A DNA stretch of 64,000 nucleotides from Succinatimonas hippei (GCA_004557545.1 SFGV01000004.1:1-64000); one strand, 5' to 3'. Counted from the stretch's first letter, positions 8,047 to 17,433 are shown. Program-made: numbers and translations. Notes: generated from the letters alone by a model not told the origin.

Positions 8047-9210
8047 TCAGTCTCCGTCTATTCCTTTTCTAAGTCCCAGACTCTCCCATCTGCGGCAGGA
8101 TGGGCATTGCCAGAACATAACTGATGATTCAAAACCGCAACGGGTGCAAACATAGACAGGTGAGGAAACGACCTGCGCATCAATCAGACTCTTCATCTGG
8201 GCAAGATCCTGAGCGTCAGCGCTGGCAAACGTGCGTGAACGCAGTGAGAGTAATTCAGAAAAAAGCCTGAGGTTTGGATGCTCCTTGAGAAATTCCCCTG
8301 CCATGCTCACAGCGTCATCAAGACCTGAGTTTTCAGCGACTATCCTCACAAGCTCACACATAACCGAGGCTGATCCCGTACGGTGCAGAAGATCCTCAAG
8401 CGCGATCCTGTACGCCGGATCAGCCTTATTACGATAGCAGTGTTTAAGACATTCAAGACATAGCATGCCGCTGCGCCGGTCTTTGGAGCTGGCCTGCTTT
8501 ATATACTTAACCGCGTCCTGATTTTTGCCCTCTCTCGCGCAAAGCTCGGCCATCATAAGAAAGGGTCTTATTGACTCGCTTTTAGTCGCGATTGCCTTTT
8601 CAAAAAAATCCCGGGCTTTTTTATTCTCATTACGTGACAGCGCCTGATTGCCAAGCTCACAGTAATAATTCGCGAGAGGCTTGGCCAAATTGTGTCCCAG
8701 TACATTGCTATAGCGGTTGACAACCTCGATAGCCGAGGCGAAGTCACTCTCGCGTTCATAGACTTTTGTCAGCAGAACCGCCGCCTCAGATCTCTGACGG
8801 GGGATTTCAACTAAAGCCCTGAGGATCTCCTCGGCGCGGTCAAATACGCCGGCGTTGATGTAATCACGCGAGAGCTCCAGTCTTGCGAGTTCCTGCTCAA
8901 CCTCGTCAGTGCTCTCGTCCTTGGCCATTTTCTCGTGAAGTGCGATGGCCTTTTCGGTATCACCGCGCTGACGCATGAGATTACCAAGGGCAAGTCTAGT
9001 TTCAAATGTAGGATCGGAGGCGTTGAGATAGTTAATGAAATTGTCTACAGCCTTTTCATGGTTGTCTGACAGAAGATACTCAACACCCTTAAGGTAGGCT
9101 CTGCTGTTCTTGTTTTTACGGTTTATGCGGTTAAGCCTGGCCGTTCCGCGTCCCATGAAATAACCATAAAACGCGGCAACCGGCAGGAGCAGAAACAGCA
9201 GTTCAAGCAT
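8047..9210 (-). CDS. lapB: Lipopolysaccharide assembly protein B
   Basis: A 387-residue inner-membrane protein (E. coli LapB: 389) that presents LpxC to the protease FtsH and so limits lipid A synthesis. Residues 1-18 form the single membrane anchor. A TPR superhelix occupies roughly 35-330, and a C-terminal rubredoxin-type metal knuckle has CTRCGF followed by CPSCRRW. Only 3 bases separate it from lapA upstream and one from pyrF downstream. The metal cysteines, known to be needed for function, are all present. Confidence 0.95.
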   Translation of the reverse strand: MLELLFLLLPVAAFYGYFMGRGTARLNRINRKNKNSRAYLKGVEYLLSDNHEKAVDNFINYLNASDPTFETRLALGNLMRQRGDTEKAIALHEKMAKDESTDEVEQELARLELSRDYINAGVFDRAEEILRALVEIPRQRSEAAVLLTKVYERESDFASAIEVVNRYSNVLGHNLAKPLANYYCELGNQALSRNENKKARDFFEKAIATKSESIRPFLMMAELCAREGKNQDAVKYIKQASSKDRRSGMLCLECLKHCYRNKADPAYRIALEDLLHRTGSASVMCELVRIVAENSGLDDAVSMAGEFLKEHPNLRLFSELLSLRSRTFASADAQDLAQMKSLIDAQVVSSPVYVCTRCGFESSVMFWQCPSCRRWESLGLRKGIDGD

Positions 9211-9213
9211 GCA

Positions 9214-9513
9214 TCAGCCTTTTGAAGGCTTTTCTTCGGAATTACCCTGCTGAGCTACTGACTTTCTGACGCTCTTAAGCTCTGAGCGGGAAGCGTGTGC
9301 CTGCCGCCACATGCGCCAGCAGAAAACCAGAGAAAGGTAGAAACCGCAGAACATGCCGAGCAGAACACCGATCACAAGCACGGTGCTCACCGGGATCCGC
9401 GCGTTACCAAGCAGGTAGTCAAAGGTAACGATCTCACCGTTACCAGAACCAAGCGCCAGACCAACTGAGATCAGAAGCACCAGGACTATGACATAGATCC
9501 AAGCTTTAATCAT
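9214..9513 (-). CDS. lapA: Lipopolysaccharide assembly protein A (DUF1049)
   Basis: A 99-residue inner-membrane protein with two hydrophobic helices (about residues 3-22 and 42-66) separated by the short FDYLLGNARIPVST linker typical of DUF1049, then a basic cytoplasmic tail. It is cotranscribed with lapB, with a 3-base gap. Its known role is in LPS assembly together with LapB and in complexes with YejM/FtsH. Confidence 0.92.
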   Translation of the reverse strand: MIKAWIYVIVLVLLISVGLALGSGNGEIVTFDYLLGNARIPVSTVLVIGVLLGMFCGFYLSLVFCWRMWRQAHASRSELKSVRKSVAQQGNSEEKPSKG

Positions 9514-9573
9514 AAAAAACTCATTGAGGTCACGTGCATGACGCCGTTAAAACGGCGTCACAGAGTCTTTAAA

Positions 9574-9870
9574 TCATTCTGATTTGGGCTGCTGGTTATC
9601 CACTCTGGCGCGAAGCTCAACACCCGGCTTGAAATGGACTACACGACGGCGATCCAATGAGACCTGCTCACCGGTTTTAGGATTGTGGGCGATTCTGGGC
9701 TCTCTGACTCTGATCTCAAAGCTTCCAAAACCGCGGATCTCAATGCGGTCACCAGCGGCCAGAGTCTCAATCATCACTTCAAAGATCTCTCTTACAGCGT
9801 TGTCGATCTCACGAGGATTGGTGTAAGGGAATTTTCCAACGAGATTGTTGATAAGTTCAGCCCGAGTCAT
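9574..9870 (-). CDS. ihfB: Integration host factor beta subunit
   Basis: A 98-residue HU/IHF-fold DNA-bending protein. The start at 9870 (MTRAELINNLV) is chosen because it aligns with E. coli IhfB and is preceded by GGAG; an upstream in-frame ATG would add 11 unlikely residues. Signature segments are RIEIRGFGSFEIR (start of the beta arm) and PRIAHNPKTGEQV with the intercalating proline of the arm tip, then HFKPGVELRARV. It normally follows rpsA directly. Here an opposite-strand gene separates them, so ihfB needs a promoter of its own in 9871-10140. Confidence 0.95.
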   Translation of the reverse strand: MTRAELINNLVGKFPYTNPREIDNAVREIFEVMIETLAAGDRIEIRGFGSFEIRVREPRIAHNPKTGEQVSLDRRRVVHFKPGVELRARVDNQQPKSE

Positions 9871-10140
9871 TGTTGCGCTCCATATGCTAAAAATAATCCG
9901 CACTTTTTAACATGCTAATGCATTCTGAACCAAAATGCGGTTTTAATCCAATCGCGCGGCGCCGGATCACTCTGCACACTGCGCTTACGCTGTTTTGCCG
10001 ATCCTTTGCCCCATATTGAATCAGGATCCGTGTGCCTGATCCACCATGCTTAAACAGGTGGCTGGCACATATAGTGACAATTTTAATTGAAAAAATACTA
10101 AAATCAAAATAATTCAAATAATTTTGACGGAGATCCGCAT

Positions 10141-11424
10141 ATGAGCGGCCCCATTAAAGAAAAGAAAAACTCCAAAGAACAAATTTTAAACCTGGTTCGT
10201 CAGGCATCAGCGGGGATCCAGAAACACGACCTTAAGGCTGATACAGTAAGAGAGACCTCGGTTTTATGTGATGGCCTGCAATTATCATCACGTTATGACA
10301 GACAGGCTCTAGCCTCGTATCAGTTAAAAAATATTGATTTTAAAAAAGACATCTGGATTTACGGACCAGGGCTTGGGGATAGCGCGCGCATGGCATGCGG
10401 GCTTATATCGTCTGGTCACACTGTACATGTGGTCGTGATCTGCCCCATACTCTTTTGTCAGCTTTGTGAAACTGACGCCTTTGACGGACTTTTTACCAAT
10501 CCTAAAATTTCATTTGAGCTTGGAGGTGACAGCTATCCCATACATCAAAACTCCTGCTGCTGTTTCACTGAGCTTATGCTTGAAATGAATTACGCCAATA
10601 CTCTTAAGACCTCGCTACGCTGTGCCTTAGATGAGGATTATGCCAAAAAGAATTTCAAAAACAGCATCGGGGCTCGGATGCTCAAAAGGGCCAGAGCCAA
10701 TCTGAGCGCGCTGCGCTCTGAAAGACCTCTTACACAGGATGTCCTCCCGCAATGTCAGAGCGCGGCTGTGCTCTGCTCAGGGCCATCGCTTGAAAGTGAT
10801 TTTTCAAAACTCAAAAGCTGGCTTTCCGCTCATCCGGGCGCAAAAGTAATTGCCGTTGAAACCGCGCTTATTTATCTTGAGAAAACGGATCTCATACCGG
10901 ACTTTATAGTAAATATCGATGATCTTGCCGCCTTACGCGCCGGAGATATGTATATGAAAGATCCGTCATATTATAAAAAAAGCGCTCTAATATACGCGGT
11001 GTCATCACCTGAGAAGCTCTGGGGTTCTTTTGAAGGACCGCGCTACTATCTGACTACACAAAGCATGTCTGCCGCTATACCTGAACTGCCGGTCTCAATG
11101 AGTTTATACAGCTCCGGCTCTGTAGCGCTTACCGCTGTGTCACTGTCACTCGCGCTTGGCGCGACAGAAATTGCCCTGCTTGGAGCTGACTTTGCCTACG
11201 ACAACGGCTACTCTCACGCCGGACTAAAAATTGGAAATGATCCGCTGACAGGTACGGTCGGGCGTATCAGGGTTATGTGTAATGACGGACAACTCAGGGA
11301 TACCCAGCGTAATTTTCTGGTATACCGCGAAGATCTGGCATCACTAATCGCCTCAAGACCTGATGTCAAATTTCAAAATCTCGCGTCCCATGGCGCGGTG
11401 ATCCGAGGAGCGCTGGCAATTTAA
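10141..11424 (+). CDS. DUF115 / MAF-like protein
   Basis: A 427-residue cytoplasmic protein with the Rossmann-type core of the DUF115 (6-hydroxymethylpterin pyrophosphokinase MptE-like, motility accessory factor) family: AAVLCSGPSLESDFSKL near residues 209-225, then VIAVETALIYL and the PDFIVNIDD acidic loop, and later the IALLGADFAY helix near 345. Family members include flagellin pseudaminic/legionaminic acid transferases and other sugar-modifying enzymes, and I cannot assign a substrate. The ribosome site GGAG is 9 bases before the ATG. The gene lies head-on inside the usually continuous rpsA-ihfB operon and ends in a dedicated terminator, which suggests later insertion. Confidence 0.72.
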   Translation: MSGPIKEKKNSKEQILNLVRQASAGIQKHDLKADTVRETSVLCDGLQLSSRYDRQALASYQLKNIDFKKDIWIYGPGLGDSARMACGLISSGHTVHVVVICPILFCQLCETDAFDGLFTNPKISFELGGDSYPIHQNSCCCFTELMLEMNYANTLKTSLRCALDEDYAKKNFKNSIGARMLKRARANLSALRSERPLTQDVLPQCQSAAVLCSGPSLESDFSKLKSWLSAHPGAKVIAVETALIYLEKTDLIPDFIVNIDDLAALRAGDMYMKDPSYYKKSALIYAVSSPEKLWGSFEGPRYYLTTQSMSAAIPELPVSMSLYSSGSVALTAVSLSLALGATEIALLGADFAYDNGYSHAGLKIGNDPLTGTVGRIRVMCNDGQLRDTQRNFLVYREDLASLIASRPDVKFQNLASHGAVIRGALAI

Positions 11425-11429
11425 CTCAC

Positions 11430-11469
11430 AAAAAACAAAAAGTCCCGGAGAAAGAATTTCCCCGGGACT
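11430..11469 (-). terminator. rpsA terminator
   Basis: Stem AGTCCCGG/CCGGGACT at 11441-11469. On the minus strand it is followed directly by TTTTTGTTTTTT. It lies beyond a second hairpin that serves the opposite strand. Confidence 0.88.
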
Positions 11470-11474
11470 TCTGG

Positions 11475-11511
11475 AAGGAGGAGGTCAGCGACCTCCTCTT
11501 TTTGTTTTTGA
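11475..11511 (+). terminator. Terminator of the DUF115 gene
   Basis: Stem GAGGAGGTC/GACCTCCTC with loop AGC (11478-11498), extended by A-T pairs and followed on the plus strand by TTTTTGTTTTTG. It ends 4 bases before the rpsA stop codon. Confidence 0.88.
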
Positions 11512-11514
11512 AGG

Positions 11515-13191
11515 TTATTCCTTCTTGCCAGCAGCGGCGAAAGCAGCAGCCATAGCGGTAGTCTGCGGCTCCTGATTAGCCTGCTGGTTGACGGTCTCAA
11601 GAGCTTCCTTCTCATCAGCCTCATCTTTAGCACGGATGGACAGAGAGATCTGGTGAGTCTTGCGGTCAACGTTCATGAACTTGGCCTCAACGGTATCGCC
11701 AACCTTGAGAACAGTGGTGACATCGTCAACGCGGTCACGTGAAACGTCAGAGGCGCGGATATAACCGGTGATGTTGTCGGCGAGCTGAACGGTAGCGCCG
11801 CGAGGCTCAACCTCGGTAACAGTACCAGTTACGATGCTGCCCTTATGATGCTCGGCGAGATACTCGGCAAACGGATCATTGGCGATCTGCTTGAGACCAA
11901 GGGAAATACGCTCGCGATCCGGATCAACCTGAAGGACAACAGCGGTAAGCTCATCGCCTTTCTTGAAGTTGCGGACAGCGTCTTCGCCGTTCTGCTGCCA
12001 GGAAATGTCTGACAGATGAACCAGACCATCGATGCCGCCATCAAGACCGATGAAGATACCGAAATCGGTAATGCTCTTGACCTTACCGGTAACGCGATCG
12101 CCCTTGGCGTGGCTCTCGGCAAACTCAACCCAAGGATTAGGCTTGCACTGCTTGAGACCGAGGGAAATACGACGGCGCTCCTGATCGATATCAAGAACCT
12201 TAACCTTAACGGTATCACCGACAGAAACAACCTTGGAAGGATGGATGTTCTTGTTGGTCCAATCCATCTCGGAGACGTGCACGAGGCCTTCAACGCCATC
12301 GGCAATCTCAACAAAGCAGCCATAATCGGTAAGATTGGTGACCTTGCCCTCAAGGATGGTGCCGACAGGGAAGCGAGCGGCGACATCAGCCCAGGGATCC
12401 TCACCAAGCTGCTTGAGACCTAAGGAAACACGCTGACGCTCGCGGTCGAACTTGAGAACCTTGACCTCGATCTCCTGACCCACGGTAACAATCTCTGAAG
12501 GGTGCTTGACGCGCTTCCATGCCATATCGGTGATGTGGAGCAGACCGTCTACGCCGCCGAGATCAACGAACGCGCCGTAATCAGTGAGGTTCTTGACGAT
12601 GCCCTTGACAACCTGACCTTCAGCCAGAGTTGAGAGGATCTTCTCGCGATCGGTTGAATGCTCAGCCTCAATGACGGCGCGGCGTGAAACCACGACGTTA
12701 TTGCGCTTCTGATCGAGCTTGATGACCTTGAACTGAAGTTCCTTGCCCTCAAGCGGAGTGGTATCGCGTACAGGACGGATATCGACCAGTGAGCCAGGGA
12801 GGAAGGCACGGATACCGCCGAGCTGAACTGTGAAGCCGCCCTTGACCTTGCCGTCGATGGTGCCGTTGACGATCTCTTTGTTGTTGAACGCGTCTTCGAG
12901 CTGTTTCCAGGCCTCGTTACGCTTGGCTTTCTCACGGGAGAGAATGGTCTCGCCGTTGCCAGACTCGACAGACTCGAGGGCTACGTCGACGGTATCGCCA
13001 ACCTTAACCTCAAGCTCGCCCTGGGCGTTCTTAAACTGCTCCTCGGGGATCTCCGACTCAGACTTGAGACCGGCGTCAACGATGACGAAGCCGTTCTCAA
13101 TCTTGACAACCTTGCCCTTGACCATTGAGCCCGGGCGGGTCTCGACGTTGTTCTTCAGGGACTCTTCGAAAAGTTCTGCAAATGATTCCAT
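11515..13191 (-). CDS. rpsA: 30S ribosomal protein S1
   Basis: A 558-residue mRNA-binding ribosomal protein (E. coli S1: 557) made of six S1 OB-fold repeats. The first two (residues about 20-175) are the divergent ribosome-docking pair. Repeats 3-6 have the canonical VKNLTDYGAFVDLGG, VTNLTDYGCFVEI, VKSITDFGIFIGL and VTEVEPRGATVQL starts. It unfolds structured leaders for initiation, and in E. coli it represses its own translation through its leader. The spacing to the upstream cmk gene (about 107 bases) leaves room for such a leader. Very regular, GC-rich codon use fits high expression. Confidence 0.98.
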   Translation of the reverse strand: MESFAELFEESLKNNVETRPGSMVKGKVVKIENGFVIVDAGLKSESEIPEEQFKNAQGELEVKVGDTVDVALESVESGNGETILSREKAKRNEAWKQLEDAFNNKEIVNGTIDGKVKGGFTVQLGGIRAFLPGSLVDIRPVRDTTPLEGKELQFKVIKLDQKRNNVVVSRRAVIEAEHSTDREKILSTLAEGQVVKGIVKNLTDYGAFVDLGGVDGLLHITDMAWKRVKHPSEIVTVGQEIEVKVLKFDRERQRVSLGLKQLGEDPWADVAARFPVGTILEGKVTNLTDYGCFVEIADGVEGLVHVSEMDWTNKNIHPSKVVSVGDTVKVKVLDIDQERRRISLGLKQCKPNPWVEFAESHAKGDRVTGKVKSITDFGIFIGLDGGIDGLVHLSDISWQQNGEDAVRNFKKGDELTAVVLQVDPDRERISLGLKQIANDPFAEYLAEHHKGSIVTGTVTEVEPRGATVQLADNITGYIRASDVSRDRVDDVTTVLKVGDTVEAKFMNVDRKTHQISLSIRAKDEADEKEALETVNQQANQEPQTTAMAAAFAAAGKKE

Positions 13192-13298
13192 TAAGGTAAA
13201 AATCCAAAATTTCCCTTTCGCATCATGCTCTGAGGGTGTTGCTAAAATTACGGCGGCGTCATGCCACCGCTGTTTCCGGTTTCCCGGAAAAATCTATA

Positions 13299-13976
13299 TC
13301 AGATGGAAATACGTGATTTGATGATTTCCATCGCCCTGGCAAAGACTTCATCTATGCCAAGCTCTGATGAGTCAAGCACCACAGCGTCATCAGCGGGCTT
13401 TAAGGGCGCTATGAGACGGTTGCGGTCACGTTCGTCACGCTCTTTAATCTCAGAGAGGATCAGCTCAAAATCAGCTTCCTTCCCCGCTGACTGCAACTGC
13501 TTTACTCTGCGCTGAGCCCTGACCTCCGCCGCGGCGTCAAGAAAAATCTTGACCTGCGCGTCAGGGAAAACCACAGTGCCCATATCACGCCCGTCAGCTA
13601 CCAGTCCCGGTTCCTGACGGAAATCGCGCTGACGCTGCAGGAGAGCCTTGCGGACTGACGGGAGCTGCGCGACCTTGCTTGCGTTAACTCCGGCTTCCTC
13701 TGTGCGTATTGCCGATGAAACGTCCTGACCGCCTAAAAGGACATGCACTCCCTTCTCGGTAGGCTCAAATGACAGATCCATAACCGCCGCTTCCTGACAA
13801 AGCGAATCCTCATCAAAAAGCGCCAGCCCGGCTTTGCGCGCCGCGTAAGCGAGCACTCTGTAAATAGCGCCGGAATCCAGAAGCTTAAATCCTAACTCAG
13901 AGGCCAGTCTTCTGGTAAGTTCGCCCTTTCCCGCGCCGCCTGGACCGTCAACTGCTATAACTGTTGCTTTACTCAT
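13299..13976 (-). CDS. cmk: Cytidylate kinase
   Basis: Phosphorylates CMP and dCMP with ATP. The 225-residue protein starts with the P-loop GPGGAGKGELT (residues 10-20), followed by the base-contacting SGAIYR, the VADGRDMGTVVFPDA segment, and the lid arginines in EIKERDERDRNR near 180. Bacterial CMP kinases carry the extra NMP-binding insert seen at about 60-115. It is the first gene of the rpsA block, as in enterics. Confidence 0.97.
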   Translation of the reverse strand: MSKATVIAVDGPGGAGKGELTRRLASELGFKLLDSGAIYRVLAYAARKAGLALFDEDSLCQEAAVMDLSFEPTEKGVHVLLGGQDVSSAIRTEEAGVNASKVAQLPSVRKALLQRQRDFRQEPGLVADGRDMGTVVFPDAQVKIFLDAAAEVRAQRRVKQLQSAGKEADFELILSEIKERDERDRNRLIAPLKPADDAVVLDSSELGIDEVFARAMEIIKSRISI

Positions 13977-14058
13977 TTTAATATCCTGTGAATTTGGGAT
14001 TATACATGAAAATGAGAATAGCCGTCCAGAAGTTACTGATGTCCGAGTCCCTGATTTT

Positions 14059-15705
14059 CTACTGGTCTCCCCTGACCACTACCCTGTTTCGTCCGCCTCT
14101 TTTAGCCTCATACATTGCCTTGTCGGCCTCGTCGATTAAGTTCTCAACCGAGTAAACCTTGTCTATCCCGGTAACAGGACTAGCTCCCACCGAAATCGTA
14201 AGCAGGCCGGTATCATTCGCGGGATTTTTTATCCCGAGCTTTCTTACCTCATCACAAAGTCTCTGACCTATGGATGCGCGCTGCTCAGGCTGGATATTAT
14301 TTACGACAATTACAAATTCCTCGCCGCCGTATCGGTATACCACGTCACCTTCGCGATCAGAGAGGGATTTGGCCAGAGTGCTTGCGATGGTCTTTAAAAC
14401 GTAATCGCCATACTGATGTCCGCGTCTGTCATTAAAATCCTTAAAGTGATCTATATCCACCATCATCACGCACATTCCGACATCAACTGATGTGCGCTGT
14501 CTCATGCCTGTTATAAAAGCGTCAAGCGCTCTGCGGTTACCAACTCCCGTGAGCTCATCCTTATTTGACACATCCAGAAGATTGAGATAGTTGCGGCTTG
14601 TGTCACGCGCCTCAACCTCGGTCTTGTACACATCGTCAAAAAGTTTGGGCAGAACTCCGCTTATCGCGTGGATCTCACGGATACTCGAGGTTGGGAAATG
14701 ACGCGGGCGGTGCTTTCTTGACCTAAAAATGGTTATAACCCTACTGATCTGGTTTAATGGGTAGCTTACATAGCGGTAGATCAGGAAAATCGACGCTCCC
14801 ATGAGCACAAACAGGCTTGTAAGGGAAATAAAGACCAGAGGGGCTGAATTCCTCGCCGCCTCTACTATGGACATCAGATGGGAATTGATGGTGCGGGTCT
14901 CAACAGTTGAGCTTTTTACCACCAGCTCGTTGATGTGTTCCCTTATCGTGTCGTATAGAACGTTAAAACGGTTTAAAGCCTGATCGTAATCATCAAGCCT
15001 TTTTATCAGCTCATTGTATTCAAGATAGTAAAGCGAGCATTCGTGAGAAGCTTTGGTATTGGCCTTTACACTTGAGCATTCGCTGAGTCTGCGTCGCGCC
15101 GCCGTTTTGATACGCTCAACTCCGTCTGTGTTGTAGCCGTCAAGCTTAATCTGATCAAGAGAAAGAGCTCTCATCCATTCTTTGATAAAAGGACCGCTTT
15201 TCTCACCTACAGCGTCATCAATCAGGATCCCGTAGTAAGTTATGCTATTCAAAGAGTTTATAAGATCATTCTGTCTGCTCTCGAGGGCGATGCGGCTGTA
15301 CCAGAATGTCTGCAGCTGACGCATGAGCACCGACGTGCCCGAATCGTCAGCGTTGTTCTCGTTATCCGCTATTTCAGTAAGTATGCTCTGCGCGCTGACA
15401 AAAGCGGTACGCGCCGGGATCTTGCTTACCGTTGTATGAATAGTCTGAAGATGGTAGCGAAGCGAATCTATATTGATGAATACTTTCTGCGCGTTAAAAA
15501 TCTGCGGAACCACGTCATACGTAAGCTGCTCTGAGCTTATAGCCATTGAGCGGAATTCATTGTAAAAGAAGAAGAGCACGCCCACTATGACAACGAGCAT
15601 TGGCGAAAACACCAGCAATACAAAGGTCTGAACCTTCAGTAAATGCGCTTTCCGTTCCCGCGCGTTTTTGACCAGCTTGTCCGCGCTCTGTTCTTCTTCA
15701 TTCAT
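14059..15705 (-). CDS. Membrane-bound diguanylate cyclase
   Basis: A 548-residue protein predicted to make cyclic di-GMP. One membrane helix at about 25-48, a helical periplasmic sensor region (50-285), a second helix at about 288-312 and a HAMP-like stretch precede a GGDEF domain (about 375-545). The active-site signature is GGEEF at 460-464, and the product-inhibition I-site RxxD is present as REGD at 451-454 with the standard five-residue spacing. The gene starts 12 bases after the stop of a periplasmic binding protein, so the two are almost certainly cotranscribed and may form one ligand-sensing unit (inference). Confidence 0.93.
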   Translation of the reverse strand: MNEEEQSADKLVKNARERKAHLLKVQTFVLLVFSPMLVVIVGVLFFFYNEFRSMAISSEQLTYDVVPQIFNAQKVFINIDSLRYHLQTIHTTVSKIPARTAFVSAQSILTEIADNENNADDSGTSVLMRQLQTFWYSRIALESRQNDLINSLNSITYYGILIDDAVGEKSGPFIKEWMRALSLDQIKLDGYNTDGVERIKTAARRRLSECSSVKANTKASHECSLYYLEYNELIKRLDDYDQALNRFNVLYDTIREHINELVVKSSTVETRTINSHLMSIVEAARNSAPLVFISLTSLFVLMGASIFLIYRYVSYPLNQISRVITIFRSRKHRPRHFPTSSIREIHAISGVLPKLFDDVYKTEVEARDTSRNYLNLLDVSNKDELTGVGNRRALDAFITGMRQRTSVDVGMCVMMVDIDHFKDFNDRRGHQYGDYVLKTIASTLAKSLSDREGDVVYRYGGEEFVIVVNNIQPEQRASIGQRLCDEVRKLGIKNPANDTGLLTISVGASPVTGIDKVYSVENLIDEADKAMYEAKRGGRNRVVVRGDQ

Positions 15706-15717
15706 ACTGAATTGTTC

Positions 15718-16575
15718 CTACAGTCCTTCGGTGGAAAAGGGGAAGAAATTTAGCATCGTACTGCTAAATGTTCCGGCTCTGCGTAATTTAGACACAGCCC
15801 CATTGAGCATCTGCAACAGCCGCCCGTTTTCAGCCGTCAGAATAGTGAATTCATCCGACTGTCCGCTTTTGTAAAACTTAAGTCTGTCAGGCGCCATATA
15901 GAAGACATCACTGCTTTGAACCATCATTCCGTAAGCGGTAAGGTTATCAAGAAACAACGCGTCAACCTTGCCTTTTTTCAAGGCGTCAAACATATCATCA
16001 TAGTTGCCGTATACAGAGTAATAGGCTATTTTTTTTATCTCCCTGGCTTCCTCCAGGGCCTTGTACTCTCCGGTGGCGAAATGCACGCCTATGTTAAGTG
16101 ATGAAAGCTCATCTGTCGTGGCAAAGGCTATATTTGAGTCAAGCGATACTAAAACCGGACGGGCTTTTATAAGAGGCGTAGTCCTTTTCAGATTCATACC
16201 GTACCGGCCGCTGACATAAAAGCCCGCGGCAAAATCCACCTCGCCACTCATGATCAGATGCTCAAGATCACTGTATGGCACATATTTAATCTTGCAGATG
16301 ATCCGCAATTCATCGCAAATGGCGTCCATCGCGCGCACGGCAAAACCATCATATTTTCCATACACACCTGAAAAAGAAGAGAAAAGTATGTGGTTTCTCG
16401 TCAGTCCCACGACATATTCCTTACGCGGCTCCGCCCTCTGCATTGGCTGCTTTATGCTCAGAATGCCCTGTGTGATCTCATCATCGCAAAGCGCTGGTCG
16501 CAGACATGACAAAAGGACAAATATAACCGCGAGAAAAAAATTCACTCTTGCATTCATCAGGGAACTATCAGCCAT
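15718..16575 (-). CDS. Periplasmic solute-binding protein (family 3-like), partner of the cyclase
   Basis: A 285-residue protein with an N-terminal signal segment (hydrophobic core FFLAVIFVLLSCL, likely cleavage after RPALC or nearby, so a lipoprotein is possible). The body has the bilobal SBP_bac_3 pattern: KYDGFAVRAMDAICDEL, then a DFAAGFYVSG hinge, GVHFATGEYKALEE and VDALFLDNLTAYGMM. No transporter permease or ATPase gene is nearby. Its partner in the transcript is the diguanylate cyclase 12 bases downstream, which suggests signalling rather than uptake. Start chosen at 16575, with AAAGG in front. Confidence 0.85.
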   Translation of the reverse strand: MADSSLMNARVNFFLAVIFVLLSCLRPALCDDEITQGILSIKQPMQRAEPRKEYVVGLTRNHILFSSFSGVYGKYDGFAVRAMDAICDELRIICKIKYVPYSDLEHLIMSGEVDFAAGFYVSGRYGMNLKRTTPLIKARPVLVSLDSNIAFATTDELSSLNIGVHFATGEYKALEEAREIKKIAYYSVYGNYDDMFDALKKGKVDALFLDNLTAYGMMVQSSDVFYMAPDRLKFYKSGQSDEFTILTAENGRLLQMLNGAVSKLRRAGTFSSTMLNFFPFSTEGL

Positions 16576-16773
16576 TCATAACCTTTATTGATTCTATAGG
16601 CTCTTTGCTCTAAAAAGCGCAACTTAAGTGTGAGATGCCGCACTAATTCACTTGTGTTTTATCAAAATTAATGAGCGCTTTAACGCTGTCTCTTTCCCAC
16701 CTGAATAAAAGACCGGGGTGATACGGATTTGATGACATGACCTTTGCGGTCTATAATCTGACTGCTCCGTCAC

Positions 16774-17433
16774 ATGACGGATCTTTCCACGATCGGGATA
16801 TTTAAATTGCCTTCCGTACCCACACAGAAAAATAAAAGTTTAAGACTAGTTCAGGGGCCGATTGCCAATCTGCCCACACGCTACGGTAACTTTAAGATTA
16901 CGATCTTCCGTGAAGATGATCGTCTGGATCACGCCATGGTATTTATGGGAGATCTCGCAGACGGCAAAAGCGTGCTTTGCCGCATTCATTCTGAATGTCT
17001 TACAGGTGACGTGTTCGGTTCCCTAAGATGCGACTGCGGTTTCCAGCTGGCGGCCGCGCTTGGTGCTATAGCCGCAGAAGGACGCGGCGCACTTCTTTAT
17101 ATGCGTCAGGAAGGACGCGGAATTGGCCTTTTCAACAAGATCCGCGCCTACCATCTTCAGGATGGCGGACTTGACACCGTAGACGCCAATCTGCGCCTTG
17201 GCTTTGACGCCGATGAGCGCCATTATGGCGTGTGCGGACACATGATGCGCGCTATGGGCTTTGATCACGTGATCCTTATGACCAACAACCCAGCTAAGAT
17301 CGACTCAATTACCAAACACGGGATAGTTGTTACAGAAAGACGGGCGCTTGAATACGGGCGCAACCGTTACAACGAAGGTTATCTGGACACCAAAGCAGAA
17401 CGTATGGGACACCTGTTGCATCATCAGGACTAA
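16774..17433 (+). CDS. ribA: GTP cyclohydrolase II
   Basis: Opens the imidazole ring of GTP, releasing formate and pyrophosphate, the first step of riboflavin synthesis. The zinc ligands are Cys75, Cys86 and Cys88 in ECLTGDVFGSLRCDCG. The catalytic RQEGRGIGL follows at about 111-119, and LTNNPAKI-like MTNNPAKI closes the GTP site. At 219 residues it is about 20 longer than E. coli RibA through an N-terminal extension. A stop codon lies in frame close upstream, so the ATG at 16774 is the only ATG available, although no clear ribosome site precedes it. Confidence 0.95.
   Translation: MTDLSTIGIFKLPSVPTQKNKSLRLVQGPIANLPTRYGNFKITIFREDDRLDHAMVFMGDLADGKSVLCRIHSECLTGDVFGSLRCDCGFQLAAALGAIAAEGRGALLYMRQEGRGIGLFNKIRAYHLQDGGLDTVDANLRLGFDADERHYGVCGHMMRAMGFDHVILMTNNPAKIDSITKHGIVVTERRALEYGRNRYNEGYLDTKAERMGHLLHHQD

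Noticed and set aside
12016..12423. 135-codon plus-strand frame inside rpsA
   Set aside because: Shadow created by the regular codon use of rpsA; no ribosome site.
16681..16773. FMN riboswitch before ribA
   Set aside because: I looked for the conserved FMN-aptamer segments and did not see them; the leader is too short.
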